A stretch of 12,658 bases of DNA, taken from positions 1 through 12,658 of the forward strand of contig WGAL01000122.1 of assembly GCA_015494845.1 (NCBI GenBank), in the 5' to 3' direction. Shown here one piece after another: positions 7,379 to 12,658 of this stretch (the stretch's first letter is position 1; each line of letters starts with the position of its first letter). Under the pieces are notes generated by a model that was not told the DNA's origin, made no database searches, and worked only from the letters and a program-made list of their open reading frames with translations. Origin of the DNA: Melioribacteraceae bacterium (lineage in GTDB: Bacteria > Bacteroidota > Ignavibacteria > Ignavibacteriales > Melioribacteraceae). Made by a program: the position numbers and the translations under genes.

Positions 7379-8934
7379 CTTTTTTTATTCTCGAACCAAT
7401 CGAAAAAGATTTTCAAAGCGTCGCGGTCTTCTTTTTCGACAAAATAAAAATTTACTCCGCGCGGCGTAATTTCCCAAAATTCGTTAGTTTCGGTCGAGAA
7501 AATTATTTCTTTAATTTTTTCGATTCGCGATTTCGGTTCAACCAGCATATCCTTGTAAATTTCTCTTGCAAACTCAATTTCTTTTTTTCTTATAAAGAAC
7601 GCGGCAAGTTTTGCTTGTGCAATTCTAACGCCGATAAGCGAAGTTTCGTGTTCGGTTTCGGCGTCTTCTTCAATCGGTTGGTCGAGAGTTAAAAACAATT
7701 CCAAAAGAGCGGAGAAATTTTTAATTTTCTTTTCATACGCAAGTTTTGTTACCGCGTAAAGGTCGTGCGAAGCGGTTTCGAGAATAAAATAAACCTGATA
7801 CTTGTTTGCTTCTTGCCCGTAATATTTGAAAAAGTAATAAATTTTTTCCAGCCATTCCGGATAATTGTCGATTAACTTTTCCGCCATTAATCTGTAATGT
7901 TCAAGCGTGTTAAATGCCGAGCGCGGATCGCGGGAGGTAATCGACGCGCGCAAAAACGAATTGAAATACTGAATGACCGTCCACATCGTTCCTGCGTCGC
8001 CGTGCTCGACCGCTTTTTCGAATATCAATCTGCTGTTCAATAAAACGCCTGAGGCAATATCCCTTTGAGTCGCTTTCGATTTAATAAAAATCATTTCGAA
8101 AAGACGAAAGATTTTCCGTTCCAGAAGAATTTTACGCGATTCGATTTTTTTCATCACGAATGTGGAATAATCGGCAAAATCAGGATCTAACGATTCTTCG
8201 CCGGTTAATTTGAACCACTTCGGAGGCAAGTCTTTTTTCCTCGGAATGTAGAAATCCAATATTTCCCTCATCGTATTTAACGTAAGCAACGTTACCGCTC
8301 TATCGCTTTGGTAATACGAATTTAATGCAACGTCGCCAATAAAATCAATATGTTCGGCGAGCGTCGCTTTGTCTTTGTAGTTGCAACGTTTTGTTTGCGC
8401 AACTTTCTCGATAATCGCCTTTGTTTCCGAAACTATTTGTTTGAGAAAATTATCCGGTCTCAAAAAATTGAACACGTAAGTGAAATGCGGAATTACAATA
8501 ATGATACTCGACGTAAGTAAAATTAACGTTACGAATATCCCGAAATACTGAACATGGCTTTCGGTCATCGTGTTTGCAAGCAAAATCGTATTGACGCCTG
8601 CGACAACATAAATTGCAACTATCACGAAATTTACGGTGTCGGTTATGAATAATTCCATAATCTTGGACGAATATTTATTCGCCGCCAATTGAACGATAAT
8701 TGCAACAGCGGTTATTTCAATTCCGAGAACCGAAGTTACAACCTCGCCCATATTTCCGAACGAATTGAGAATTGTGCCGAGATCGAAACTGAAAATTTTC
8801 CCGCCGAAAAATTGTTTTAACTCTTCGTGAAAATAAAAGTCGATGAACTTGTTAAAGAAAAAAACGGATAAGCTCGCCGTAATTAAAATGGCAAGCGGTT
8901 TTATCCAATAATATGTTTTTTCTTTTCTTCTCAA
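7375..8934 (-). CDS. DUF2254-like membrane protein with long cytosolic helical domain
   Basis: I recognise no specific function. The 519-residue protein has four predicted membrane helices, at about 11-31, 65-87, 103-123 and 130-157. The sequence around helices 2-4 (VTSVLGIEITAVAIIVQLAA, NKYSSKIMELFITD, then FNFLRPDNFLKQI) resembles the membrane part of DUF2254 proteins, where an SxxSP/QxxSPR-like segment follows the second helix. The resemblance is distant. The remaining 360 residues are rich in charged helices, with an aromatic stretch YPEWLEKIYYFFKYYGQEANKYQVYF near the middle, and have no catalytic signature I can name; helical hairpin repeats are possible. The ATG follows the stop of the upstream lipoprotein gene by one base and has no Shine-Dalgarno sequence, so the two are probably co-expressed. 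The 3' end overlaps cmoB by four bases. Confidence 0.7.
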   Translation of the reverse strand: MRRKEKTYYWIKPLAILITASLSVFFFNKFIDFYFHEELKQFFGGKIFSFDLGTILNSFGNMGEVVTSVLGIEITAVAIIVQLAANKYSSKIMELFITDTVNFVIVAIYVVAGVNTILLANTMTESHVQYFGIFVTLILLTSSIIIVIPHFTYVFNFLRPDNFLKQIVSETKAIIEKVAQTKRCNYKDKATLAEHIDFIGDVALNSYYQSDRAVTLLTLNTMREILDFYIPRKKDLPPKWFKLTGEESLDPDFADYSTFVMKKIESRKILLERKIFRLFEMIFIKSKATQRDIASGVLLNSRLIFEKAVEHGDAGTMWTVIQYFNSFLRASITSRDPRSAFNTLEHYRLMAEKLIDNYPEWLEKIYYFFKYYGQEANKYQVYFILETASHDLYAVTKLAYEKKIKNFSALLELFLTLDQPIEEDAETEHETSLIGVRIAQAKLAAFFIRKKEIEFAREIYKDMLVEPKSRIEKIKEIIFSTETNEFWEITPRGVNFYFVEKEDRDALKIFFDWFENKKS

Positions 8935-8935
8935 T

Positions 8936-9481
8936 TTATTTTTTATCTAAAAATTTGAACGATTTACCGATATTATCAAAAATATTCGAATAGCTAGCAA
9001 ATGTGGAATCCGGCGCGGTTCCCAAAACGACGTATGCAAAACCTTCCTTGTCGAAAATATAACCGACGGAACGAACCGGCATTCTGTAACTGAATGTGTA
9101 TTCCAATCTGTAAGCGTCTTCGCCGTTAATTTTGACAGATTCTTTTTTTAACAATTTAAAATCCTTTAATGATTTCGGCAATTTTTCTTGTATTGTTTCA
9201 TCGACAAAATCTTTCAACGTATGGTCAATCGACATATCTTCGCGGAATATAATTACGTTTTCCTGGAACGCGTCCGCAGAGTCGGTTTTGGGGCTAATCA
9301 ACATCAACTGAAAACTTCTTCTTCCGCGTCGCGCATCCCAAGTTTCTGGATAAGAAATAATGTAACTCGAATCTTTCGGCGTGTATTTTCTGTAACCGGC
9401 ATAATTTGAATCGGATTGATTTGAACAAGCGATTAAAAAGTAAAGAAGCGGCAACAGCGTTACAACAATGATTTTTTTCAT
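8936..9481 (-). CDS. Small lipoprotein with PsbP/Mog1-like fold
   Basis: The reading frame is open from 9523, but MKKIIVVTLLPLLYFLIACS, starting at 9481, is a textbook lipoprotein signal peptide with lipobox L16-I-A-C19. I therefore choose that start, which gives 181 residues. The mature part begins SNQSDSNYAG and continues with YIISYPETWD, FQLMLISPKTDSADAFQENVII, a helix (SIDHTLKDFVDETIQEKL), VKINGEDAYRLEYTF and a terminal AYVVLGTAPDSTFASYSNIFDNIGKSF. This order of YPxxW strand, NVxI strand, Lxx[FY] helix, G-x-A-x-R-x-x-Y strand and closing helix is that of PsbP-like/DUF1795 proteins, which are small periplasmic or lumenal proteins of diverse role. It sits one base upstream of the DUF2254-like gene, suggesting a functional pair. 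Substrate and role are unknown. Confidence 0.85.
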   Translation of the reverse strand: MKKIIVVTLLPLLYFLIACSNQSDSNYAGYRKYTPKDSSYIISYPETWDARRGRRSFQLMLISPKTDSADAFQENVIIFREDMSIDHTLKDFVDETIQEKLPKSLKDFKLLKKESVKINGEDAYRLEYTFSYRMPVRSVGYIFDKEGFAYVVLGTAPDSTFASYSNIFDNIGKSFKFLDKK

Positions 9482-9602
9482 TTCGGTACCAGAAAAATTT
9501 TTTAAGAAAAACAAAAATAACAAAAAAGTTTTACTTTCCGTTATTCAAAGAAAATATTAGTAGCAAAAGACAACTTATTAATAAGGTACATATTCAAATT
9601 AA

Positions 9603-9830
9603 GTGGCAAAATTAAACTTGGAAAGAGAAAAGACGCCAAATAGTCCTACCCCGTCAATCTCGTTCCTCGATTGCCACCCCTTCCAAACGGAAGGGGAATT
9701 TGTGGAAACAAACAAAATTCCCCTCTTGAGAGGGGTGGATTTCGACGGAGTGAAACGAAGTCGAAAGACGGGGTGTGGATAAATACAGAAATTTAAATTC
9801 AACTATATTACTCTTATTAACTTTTGCCAC
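9603..9830. mobile_element. Possible non-autonomous element (MITE-like) bounded by a 9-base inverted repeat
   Basis: GTGGCAAAA (9603-9611) is matched in inverse by TTTTGCCAC (9822-9830); together they enclose the palindromic repeat. The outer flanks read CAAATTAA on the left and CAAATATAA on the right, which is at best an imperfect target duplication. No transposase is encoded inside. A 9-base inverted match can arise by chance in an AT-rich stretch of this size, so this is a hypothesis only. Confidence 0.25.
9648..9774. repeat. Nested multi-hairpin palindromic element (REP/dispersed-repeat-like)
   Basis: Nearly every base of this 127-base segment can be placed in a nested fold. The outer stem pairs ACCCCGTC (9648-9655) with GACGGGGT (9767-9774). 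Just inside it are a left hairpin CAATC/GATTG (9655-9659 with 9669-9673, sharing one base with the outer stem) and a right hairpin TTTCGAC/GTCGAAA (9740-9746 with 9760-9766). The next stem pairs CCACCCC (9674-9680) with GGGGTGG (9732-9738). Inside that are TTCC-AAAC-GGAA (9681-9692), GGGGAATTT/AAATTCCCC (9693-9701 with 9715-9723) and TCT-TG-AGA (9724-9731). An alternative fold has CCCCTTCC/GGAAGGGG (9677-9696) and CCCCTCT/AGAGGGG (9720-9735). The local GC content contrasts sharply with the AT-rich flanks. The style matches short palindromic repeats scattered between genes in FCB-group genomes, but copy number cannot be judged from one window. Confidence 0.75.
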
Positions 9831-9934
9831 CAAATATAATTTTGTGCCATTAATAAAGACAATTTCATTTATGAAACTTCGCTTAAAATTCTTAATTTTA
9901 AAATCGACTTTAAAACGAAATTACCAACCAAAAA

Positions 9935-9939
9935 AGGAG
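9935..9939 (+). promoter_or_regulatory. Strong ribosome binding site of pruA
   Basis: AGGAG lies eight bases before the pruA ATG. It is one of the few clear Shine-Dalgarno sequences in this window, where several genes have none, and suggests high-level translation of P5C dehydrogenase. Confidence 0.8.
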
Positions 9940-9947
9940 AAATAAAC

Positions 9948-11579
9948 ATGGCAAACGCATATTTCAAAGTTCCAGAACCGCAAAACGAACCGATTTTAAC
10001 TTACGCGCCTGGAAGCAAAGAACGCGCCGAGTTAAAAGCGGCTCTGAGCGAATTGAAATCGCAACAAATTGAAGTTCCGTTAATTATCGGCGGAAAAGAA
10101 ATCCGCACCGGAAATTTGGGCGAAATGAGAATTCCGCACAACCATTCCCACGTTCTCGGAACGTTCCACAAAGCTGGGAAAGAAGAAGTTCAAATGGCGA
10201 TTGAAGCCGCACTCGAAGCCCGCAAAATTTGGGCGGAAATTCCTTGGGAACAAAGAGTTTCGATATTTCTGAAAGCCGCGGAATTGCTTTCCGGACCTTG
10301 GCGCGCACGCTTAAACGCCGCTACGATGTTGGGACAATCGAAAGTTGTTCACCAAGCCGAAATCGATTCAGCTTGCGAGTTAATTGACTTTTGGCGATTC
10401 AACAGCTACTACATGGCACAACTAATGGAAGAACAACCTTACTCGCCGAGAGGAATGTGGAACCGCGAAGAATACCGTCCGCTCGAAGGATTTATTTTTG
10501 CGGTAACTCCGTTTAACTTCACTTCAATTGCCGGCAATTTGCCGACCGCTCCCGCTTTGGTAGGAAACGTTGTTTTGTGGAAACCGGCGTCAAGCGCGGT
10601 TTATTCGGCGTATCAATTAATGTTGCTTTTGAAAGAAGCCGGTTTGCCGGACGGCGTAATTAACTTCGTTCCCGGCTCGGGCGCAAGCGTCGGGCGTCCT
10701 GCTCTTGAAAGTCCCGATTTGGCCGGAATTCACTTTACCGGCTCAACGGCTACGTTCCAAAATATGTGGAGAACCGTTGGAAACAACATTACGAAAATGA
10801 AATATTACCCCCGCATAGTCGGCGAAACAGGCGGAAAAGATTTTATTTTCGTTCACAATAAAGCGGATATTGACGGCGTGCTCGTCGCGGCAATTCGCGG
10901 CGCGTTTGAATATCAAGGACAAAAATGCTCCGCCGCATCGAGAATGTATATGCCAAAATCCCGCTGGGAAGAATTCAAAGAAAAATACGCCGCCGAAGTT
11001 GCGAAAATCAAAATGGGCGACGTAGAAGATTTCACCAATTTTATGTCCGCGGTAATCGACAAAGCGGCGTTCGACAACATTACAGAATACATCAAATACG
11101 CACAAGAATCTGACGAAGCCGAAATTATTACCGGCGGCGGATTTGACGATTCGAAAGGTTACTTTATTGAACCGACTACAATCGTTACGACAAATCCGCA
11201 TTTCAAATCGATGGAAGAAGAGATTTTCGGACCGGTTCTAACAATTTACGTTTACGAAGACGATAAATTCGAAGAAACTCTGGAATTGTGCAACACCACT
11301 TCGCCATATGCATTGACAGGCGCAATTTGGTCGCAAGACCGTTACGCATTGCTCAAAATGGAAAACGCTTTGCGCAACGCGGCGGGCAACTTCTACATCA
11401 ACGATAAACCGACTGCGGCGGTCGTCGGACAACAACCGTTCGGCGGCGGAAGAGCTTCAGGCACAAACGACAAAGCCGGCAGCGCAATGAACATTCTCCG
11501 CTGGATGACCGCAAGAACGCTTAAGGAAACATTCAATCCGCCGAAAGATTGGACTTATCCTTTCATGGCTGAGGAATAA
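9948..11579 (+). CDS. pruA: L-glutamate gamma-semialdehyde (delta-1-pyrroline-5-carboxylate) dehydrogenase
   Basis: This enzyme oxidises glutamate semialdehyde, the open form of pyrroline-5-carboxylate, to glutamate with NAD+, the second step of proline breakdown. At 543 residues it is the group 1 type, closest in motif order to mitochondrial ALDH4A1 rather than to the PutA domain. Examples are YRPLEGFIFAVTPFNFTSIA (176-195, with N190), VVLWKP (208-213), VPGSG (241-245), FTGSTATF (263-270), GETGGKDF (292-299, with general base E293), YQGQKCSAASR (322-332, with nucleophile C327), EEIFGPVL (424-431), NAAGNFYINDK (477-487) and QQPFGGGRASGTNDKAG (495-511). All catalytic residues are present. It stands alone, with its own strong ribosome binding site and terminator. 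The proline dehydrogenase lies in another operon about 4.5 kb away on the opposite strand. Confidence 0.97.
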   Translation: MANAYFKVPEPQNEPILTYAPGSKERAELKAALSELKSQQIEVPLIIGGKEIRTGNLGEMRIPHNHSHVLGTFHKAGKEEVQMAIEAALEARKIWAEIPWEQRVSIFLKAAELLSGPWRARLNAATMLGQSKVVHQAEIDSACELIDFWRFNSYYMAQLMEEQPYSPRGMWNREEYRPLEGFIFAVTPFNFTSIAGNLPTAPALVGNVVLWKPASSAVYSAYQLMLLLKEAGLPDGVINFVPGSGASVGRPALESPDLAGIHFTGSTATFQNMWRTVGNNITKMKYYPRIVGETGGKDFIFVHNKADIDGVLVAAIRGAFEYQGQKCSAASRMYMPKSRWEEFKEKYAAEVAKIKMGDVEDFTNFMSAVIDKAAFDNITEYIKYAQESDEAEIITGGGFDDSKGYFIEPTTIVTTNPHFKSMEEEIFGPVLTIYVYEDDKFEETLELCNTTSPYALTGAIWSQDRYALLKMENALRNAAGNFYINDKPTAAVVGQQPFGGGRASGTNDKAGSAMNILRWMTARTLKETFNPPKDWTYPFMAEE

Positions 11580-11604
11580 AAATAATTATCGAAAATCAAA
11601 AAAG

Positions 11605-11633
11605 AAAAGCCGGGCATTGCGTCCGGCTTTTTT
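11605..11633 (+). terminator. Rho-independent terminator of pruA
   Basis: AAAAGCCGG (11605-11613) pairs with CCGGCTTTT (11623-11631) around a nine-base loop, with a run of six Ts at 11628-11633. It begins 25 bases after the pruA stop. Confidence 0.9.
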
Positions 11634-11648
11634 ATTACATGTAAATAA

Positions 11649-11677
11649 AAAAAGGACGCTAAAAAAGCATCCTTTTT
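11649..11677 (-). terminator. Rho-independent terminator of the tRNA-Thr unit
   Basis: On the minus strand AAAAAGGATGC pairs with GCGTCCTTTTT around a seven-base loop (11 pairs, one G-U), and the T-run continues two bases past the stem to 11647. It begins three bases after the tRNA 3' end. The stem could also act on the plus strand as a back-up for pruA, since it reads GCATCCTTTTT there. Confidence 0.8.
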
Positions 11678-11680
11678 GCG

Positions 11681-11753
11681 AGCCAACTGCCGGACTCGAA
11701 CCGGCGACCTATTCATTACGAGTGAATTGCTCTACCAACTGAGCTAAGTTGGC
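11681..11753 (-). tRNA. tRNA-Thr (anticodon CGU)
   Basis: The 73-base cloverleaf is complete. The acceptor GCCAACT/AGTTGGC is followed by discriminator T. The D arm is GCTCAGTTGGTAGAGC, and the anticodon stem ATTCA/TGAAT closes the loop CTCGTAA with anticodon CGT. The T arm is GCCGG-TTCGAGT-CCGGC. The 3' CCA is not encoded (CGC follows), so it must be added after transcription. It reads the threonine codon ACG. U36 and A37 are those expected of a t6A substrate, which links it to the tsaD product. It lies 21 bases after the stop of the small basic protein gene, with no terminator between them. Confidence 0.95.
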
Positions 11754-11774
11754 TTTTAAGAAATTAAAATTTAA

Positions 11775-11870
11775 TTATCTTAATTTCTTTTTGTGTCTGT
11801 TTTTACGCAATCTTTTTTTTCTTTTGTGCGTCGCCATTTTATGACGTTTTCTTTTTCTACCGCAAGGCAT
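11775..11870 (-). CDS. 31-residue basic ribosome-associated protein (AURKAIP1/COX24 C-terminal domain, mS38/bS22-like)
   Basis: The protein is MPCGRKRKRHKMATHKRKKR followed by LRKNRHKKKLR. It has 18 lysines or arginines and three histidines in 31 residues, with a single cysteine at position 3. The KMxTHKRKKRLRKNRHK core is the COX24/AURKAIP1 domain, known from the mitochondrial small-subunit ribosomal protein mS38 and from tiny proteins in FCB-group and other bacteria. A structural role on the 30S subunit is therefore likely, though inferred. It has a clear AGGAG (11881-11877) six bases before the ATG, and that AGGAG shares bases with the TAG stop of the zinc-ribbon TPR gene. It lies in a gap of under 130 bases between that gene and the tRNA and is easily missed by gene finders. 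Confidence 0.88.
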   Translation of the reverse strand: MPCGRKRKRHKMATHKRKKRLRKNRHKKKLR

Positions 11871-11879
11871 TCTTCTCTC

Positions 11880-12617
11880 CTAATTGTATTTATTTAAAAA
11901 ACTTCTCGCTCTTTCCGCAAATTGCGAGTTGGGATTAACTTCAATCGCGCGGTTCCAATAATTTTTTGCCGCTTCAATATTTCCGAGCGCTTCGTTTACA
12001 ATTCCCAAATTGTAAAGCGCAATTTGATGTTGAGGATTAATTTTAACCGCTTTTTTCATATATTTTTCAGCGTTCGGATAATCTTTCAAATTATAATAAG
12101 AAACGCCCAAATCAACCAAAACATCCGGCGAGTCAGGCAATTTTTCCAAATACATTTTATAAAATTTAATCGCTTCCTTAAAATGTCCGAAATCAAAATA
12201 ACGGTTGCCTAACTCAACCATTGCCGCGGTGTTTGCAGGGTTTTGCTCAATCGATTTTTCAATCTGCTTTAATTCCTGCAACGTTTTCAAATCAATTATT
12301 TGCGGCGTTACGAGCGTCGATGTCGGCGCGTTAACGCCGTGATTTTTTCCGGCTGTTTCTTGTTTAATGCTATTTTTTATTACAACTTTGTCGGAATCAA
12401 AAACGCCGGCAAAATAAAGGATAATCAAACCGCTTAAAGTTAAAACTCCCAACAATAAATAAAGAACTTTTACGTTTAATTCTTTTTTTTCGTTTAGAAC
12501 CGGTTTTACGATTTTTTTATCTTGAACCAACTTTTCGCCGCAATACATACAGTAGCGCGCTTGCGGCGGATTTTCCTGCCCGCATCGCGGACATTCAATT
12601 TGTCGTTGATTACTCAC
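11880..12617 (-). CDS. Zinc-ribbon, single-pass membrane TPR protein
   Basis: The 245-residue protein has an N-terminal zinc ribbon CPRCG...RYCMYCG (cysteines 9, 12, 23, 26), a basic linker, one membrane helix (about 50-71), a linker of low complexity, and three tetratricopeptide repeats (about 129-162, 163-196, 197-230) with typical signatures such as ELGNRYFDFGHFKEAI, DLGVSYYNLKDYPNAE and NLGIVNEALGNIEAA. The charge pattern puts the zinc ribbon in the cytosol and the repeats in the periplasm. The TPR half resembles periplasmic CcmH/NrfG-like scaffolds, but no partner is visible. The start is GTG, the only usable start before the first cysteine, since an in-frame TGA lies at 12632-12630. The start overlaps the tail of the upstream gene by eight bases. 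The stop is nine bases before the small basic protein gene. Confidence 0.85.
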   Translation of the reverse strand: MSNQRQIECPRCGQENPPQARYCMYCGEKLVQDKKIVKPVLNEKKELNVKVLYLLLGVLTLSGLIILYFAGVFDSDKVVIKNSIKQETAGKNHGVNAPTSTLVTPQIIDLKTLQELKQIEKSIEQNPANTAAMVELGNRYFDFGHFKEAIKFYKMYLEKLPDSPDVLVDLGVSYYNLKDYPNAEKYMKKAVKINPQHQIALYNLGIVNEALGNIEAAKNYWNRAIEVNPNSQFAERARSFLNKYN

Positions 12618-12658
12618 CTTCCAATTCTTTCATACCTTTGTTTACAACGGCTTTGAAA
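12610..12658 (-). CDS. C-terminal tail of an unidentified upstream gene
   Basis: Fifteen codons are visible, ending FKAVVNKGMKELEGE and a TAA at 12612-12610. The frame overlaps the GTG of the TPR gene by eight bases, like other close junctions in this window, which suggests a real coupled gene. The tail is too short to name. Confidence 0.4.
   Translation of the reverse strand, partial: FKAVVNKGMKELEGE

Larger units (their letters stand above)
9482..9947. other. 466-base non-coding region between divergent transcription units
   Basis: No convincing gene lies here. The short open frame at 9599-9802 (minus) is contained in the palindromic repeat and has no coding character. From left to right the region holds the AT-rich upstream region of the lipoprotein gene, a perfect 12-base palindrome CTTATTAATAAG (9574-9585), the structured repeat (9648-9774) framed by a possible 9-base inverted repeat, and the pruA leader. 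The leader has two small inverted repeats, TTTCAT-TT-ATGAAA (9863-9876) and TTAAAATT-CTT-AATTTTAA (9883-9901), and a strong AGGAG (9935-9939). Confidence 0.75.

Noticed and set aside
9574..9585. The perfect palindrome CTTATTAATAAG as an operator
   Set aside because: It is made almost only of A and T in an AT-rich spacer, with no second copy in this window at a matching position.
9599..9802. A 67-codon minus-strand open frame across the palindromic repeat
   Set aside because: It follows the repeat sequence, has no ribosome binding site and reads as low-quality mixed residues; the fold explains the conserved-looking sequence better.
10743..11201. A 152-codon open frame on the minus strand inside pruA
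   Set aside because: It is antisense to a gene with intact catalytic motifs, and its composition (phenylalanine and arginine rich) is the usual antisense shadow.
1..12658. CRISPR array, toxin-antitoxin pair, restriction, retron or other defence locus
   Set aside because: No spaced direct repeats, no reverse transcriptase, nuclease, methylase or small paired toxin-like genes were found; the genes present are mostly recognisable core functions.

Overview
This 12.7 kb window looks like ordinary chromosomal core sequence from a low-to-medium GC bacterium, probably of the Fibrobacterota-Chlorobiota-Bacteroidota/Ignavibacteriota assemblage. That placement is inferred from several features. There is a lipoprotein opening CAKQ..PPSGGPKD followed by Ig-like domains, a 31-residue MPCG-type COX24/mS38-like basic protein, an ALDH4A1-like (group 1) P5C dehydrogenase, and a short membrane-anchored phosphatidylserine decarboxylase next to pssA. 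Many starts lack a Shine-Dalgarno sequence. No phage, IS transposase, CRISPR array or plasmid gene is visible.

Layout. Bases 1-777 (minus) hold the 5' end of pssA and all of psd, the two enzymes that make phosphatidylethanolamine; their frames overlap. Bases 885-5459 (minus) hold a tightly overlapping four-gene operon: proline dehydrogenase, tsaD (t6A37 tRNA modification), mltG (peptidoglycan endolytic transglycosylase) and a large Ig-like lipoprotein. Bases 5691-7378 (plus) hold cmoA-cmoB, the carboxy-SAM pathway for wobble uridine-5-oxyacetate. They run tail to tail into 7375-9481 (minus), a two-gene unit of a PsbP-like lipoprotein and a DUF2254-like membrane protein. Bases 9482-9947 are non-coding and contain the most unusual structure here, a nested multi-hairpin dispersed-repeat-like element (9648-9774) inside a possible 9-bp inverted-repeat frame. 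Bases 9948-11579 (plus) hold the P5C dehydrogenase pruA with a strong terminator. Bases 11649-12658 (minus) hold the tail of an unknown gene, a zinc-ribbon/TPR membrane protein, the 31-aa basic ribosomal-type protein and tRNA-Thr(CGU), apparently read as one unit into one terminator.

How the genes relate. Proline dehydrogenase and pruA together convert proline to glutamate but lie in separate, divergently oriented units about 4.5 kb apart. Four items converge on decoding: TsaD (A37 of ANN-reading tRNAs), CmoA/CmoB (U34), tRNA-Thr(CGU), which has the U36-A37 expected of a t6A substrate, and the mS38-like protein. psd/pssA, mltG and the lipoproteins concern the envelope. I found no convincing new defence or mobile system. 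The best candidates for a second look are the structured intergenic repeat, the mRNA-tRNA mixed unit, and the DUF2254/lipoprotein pair.
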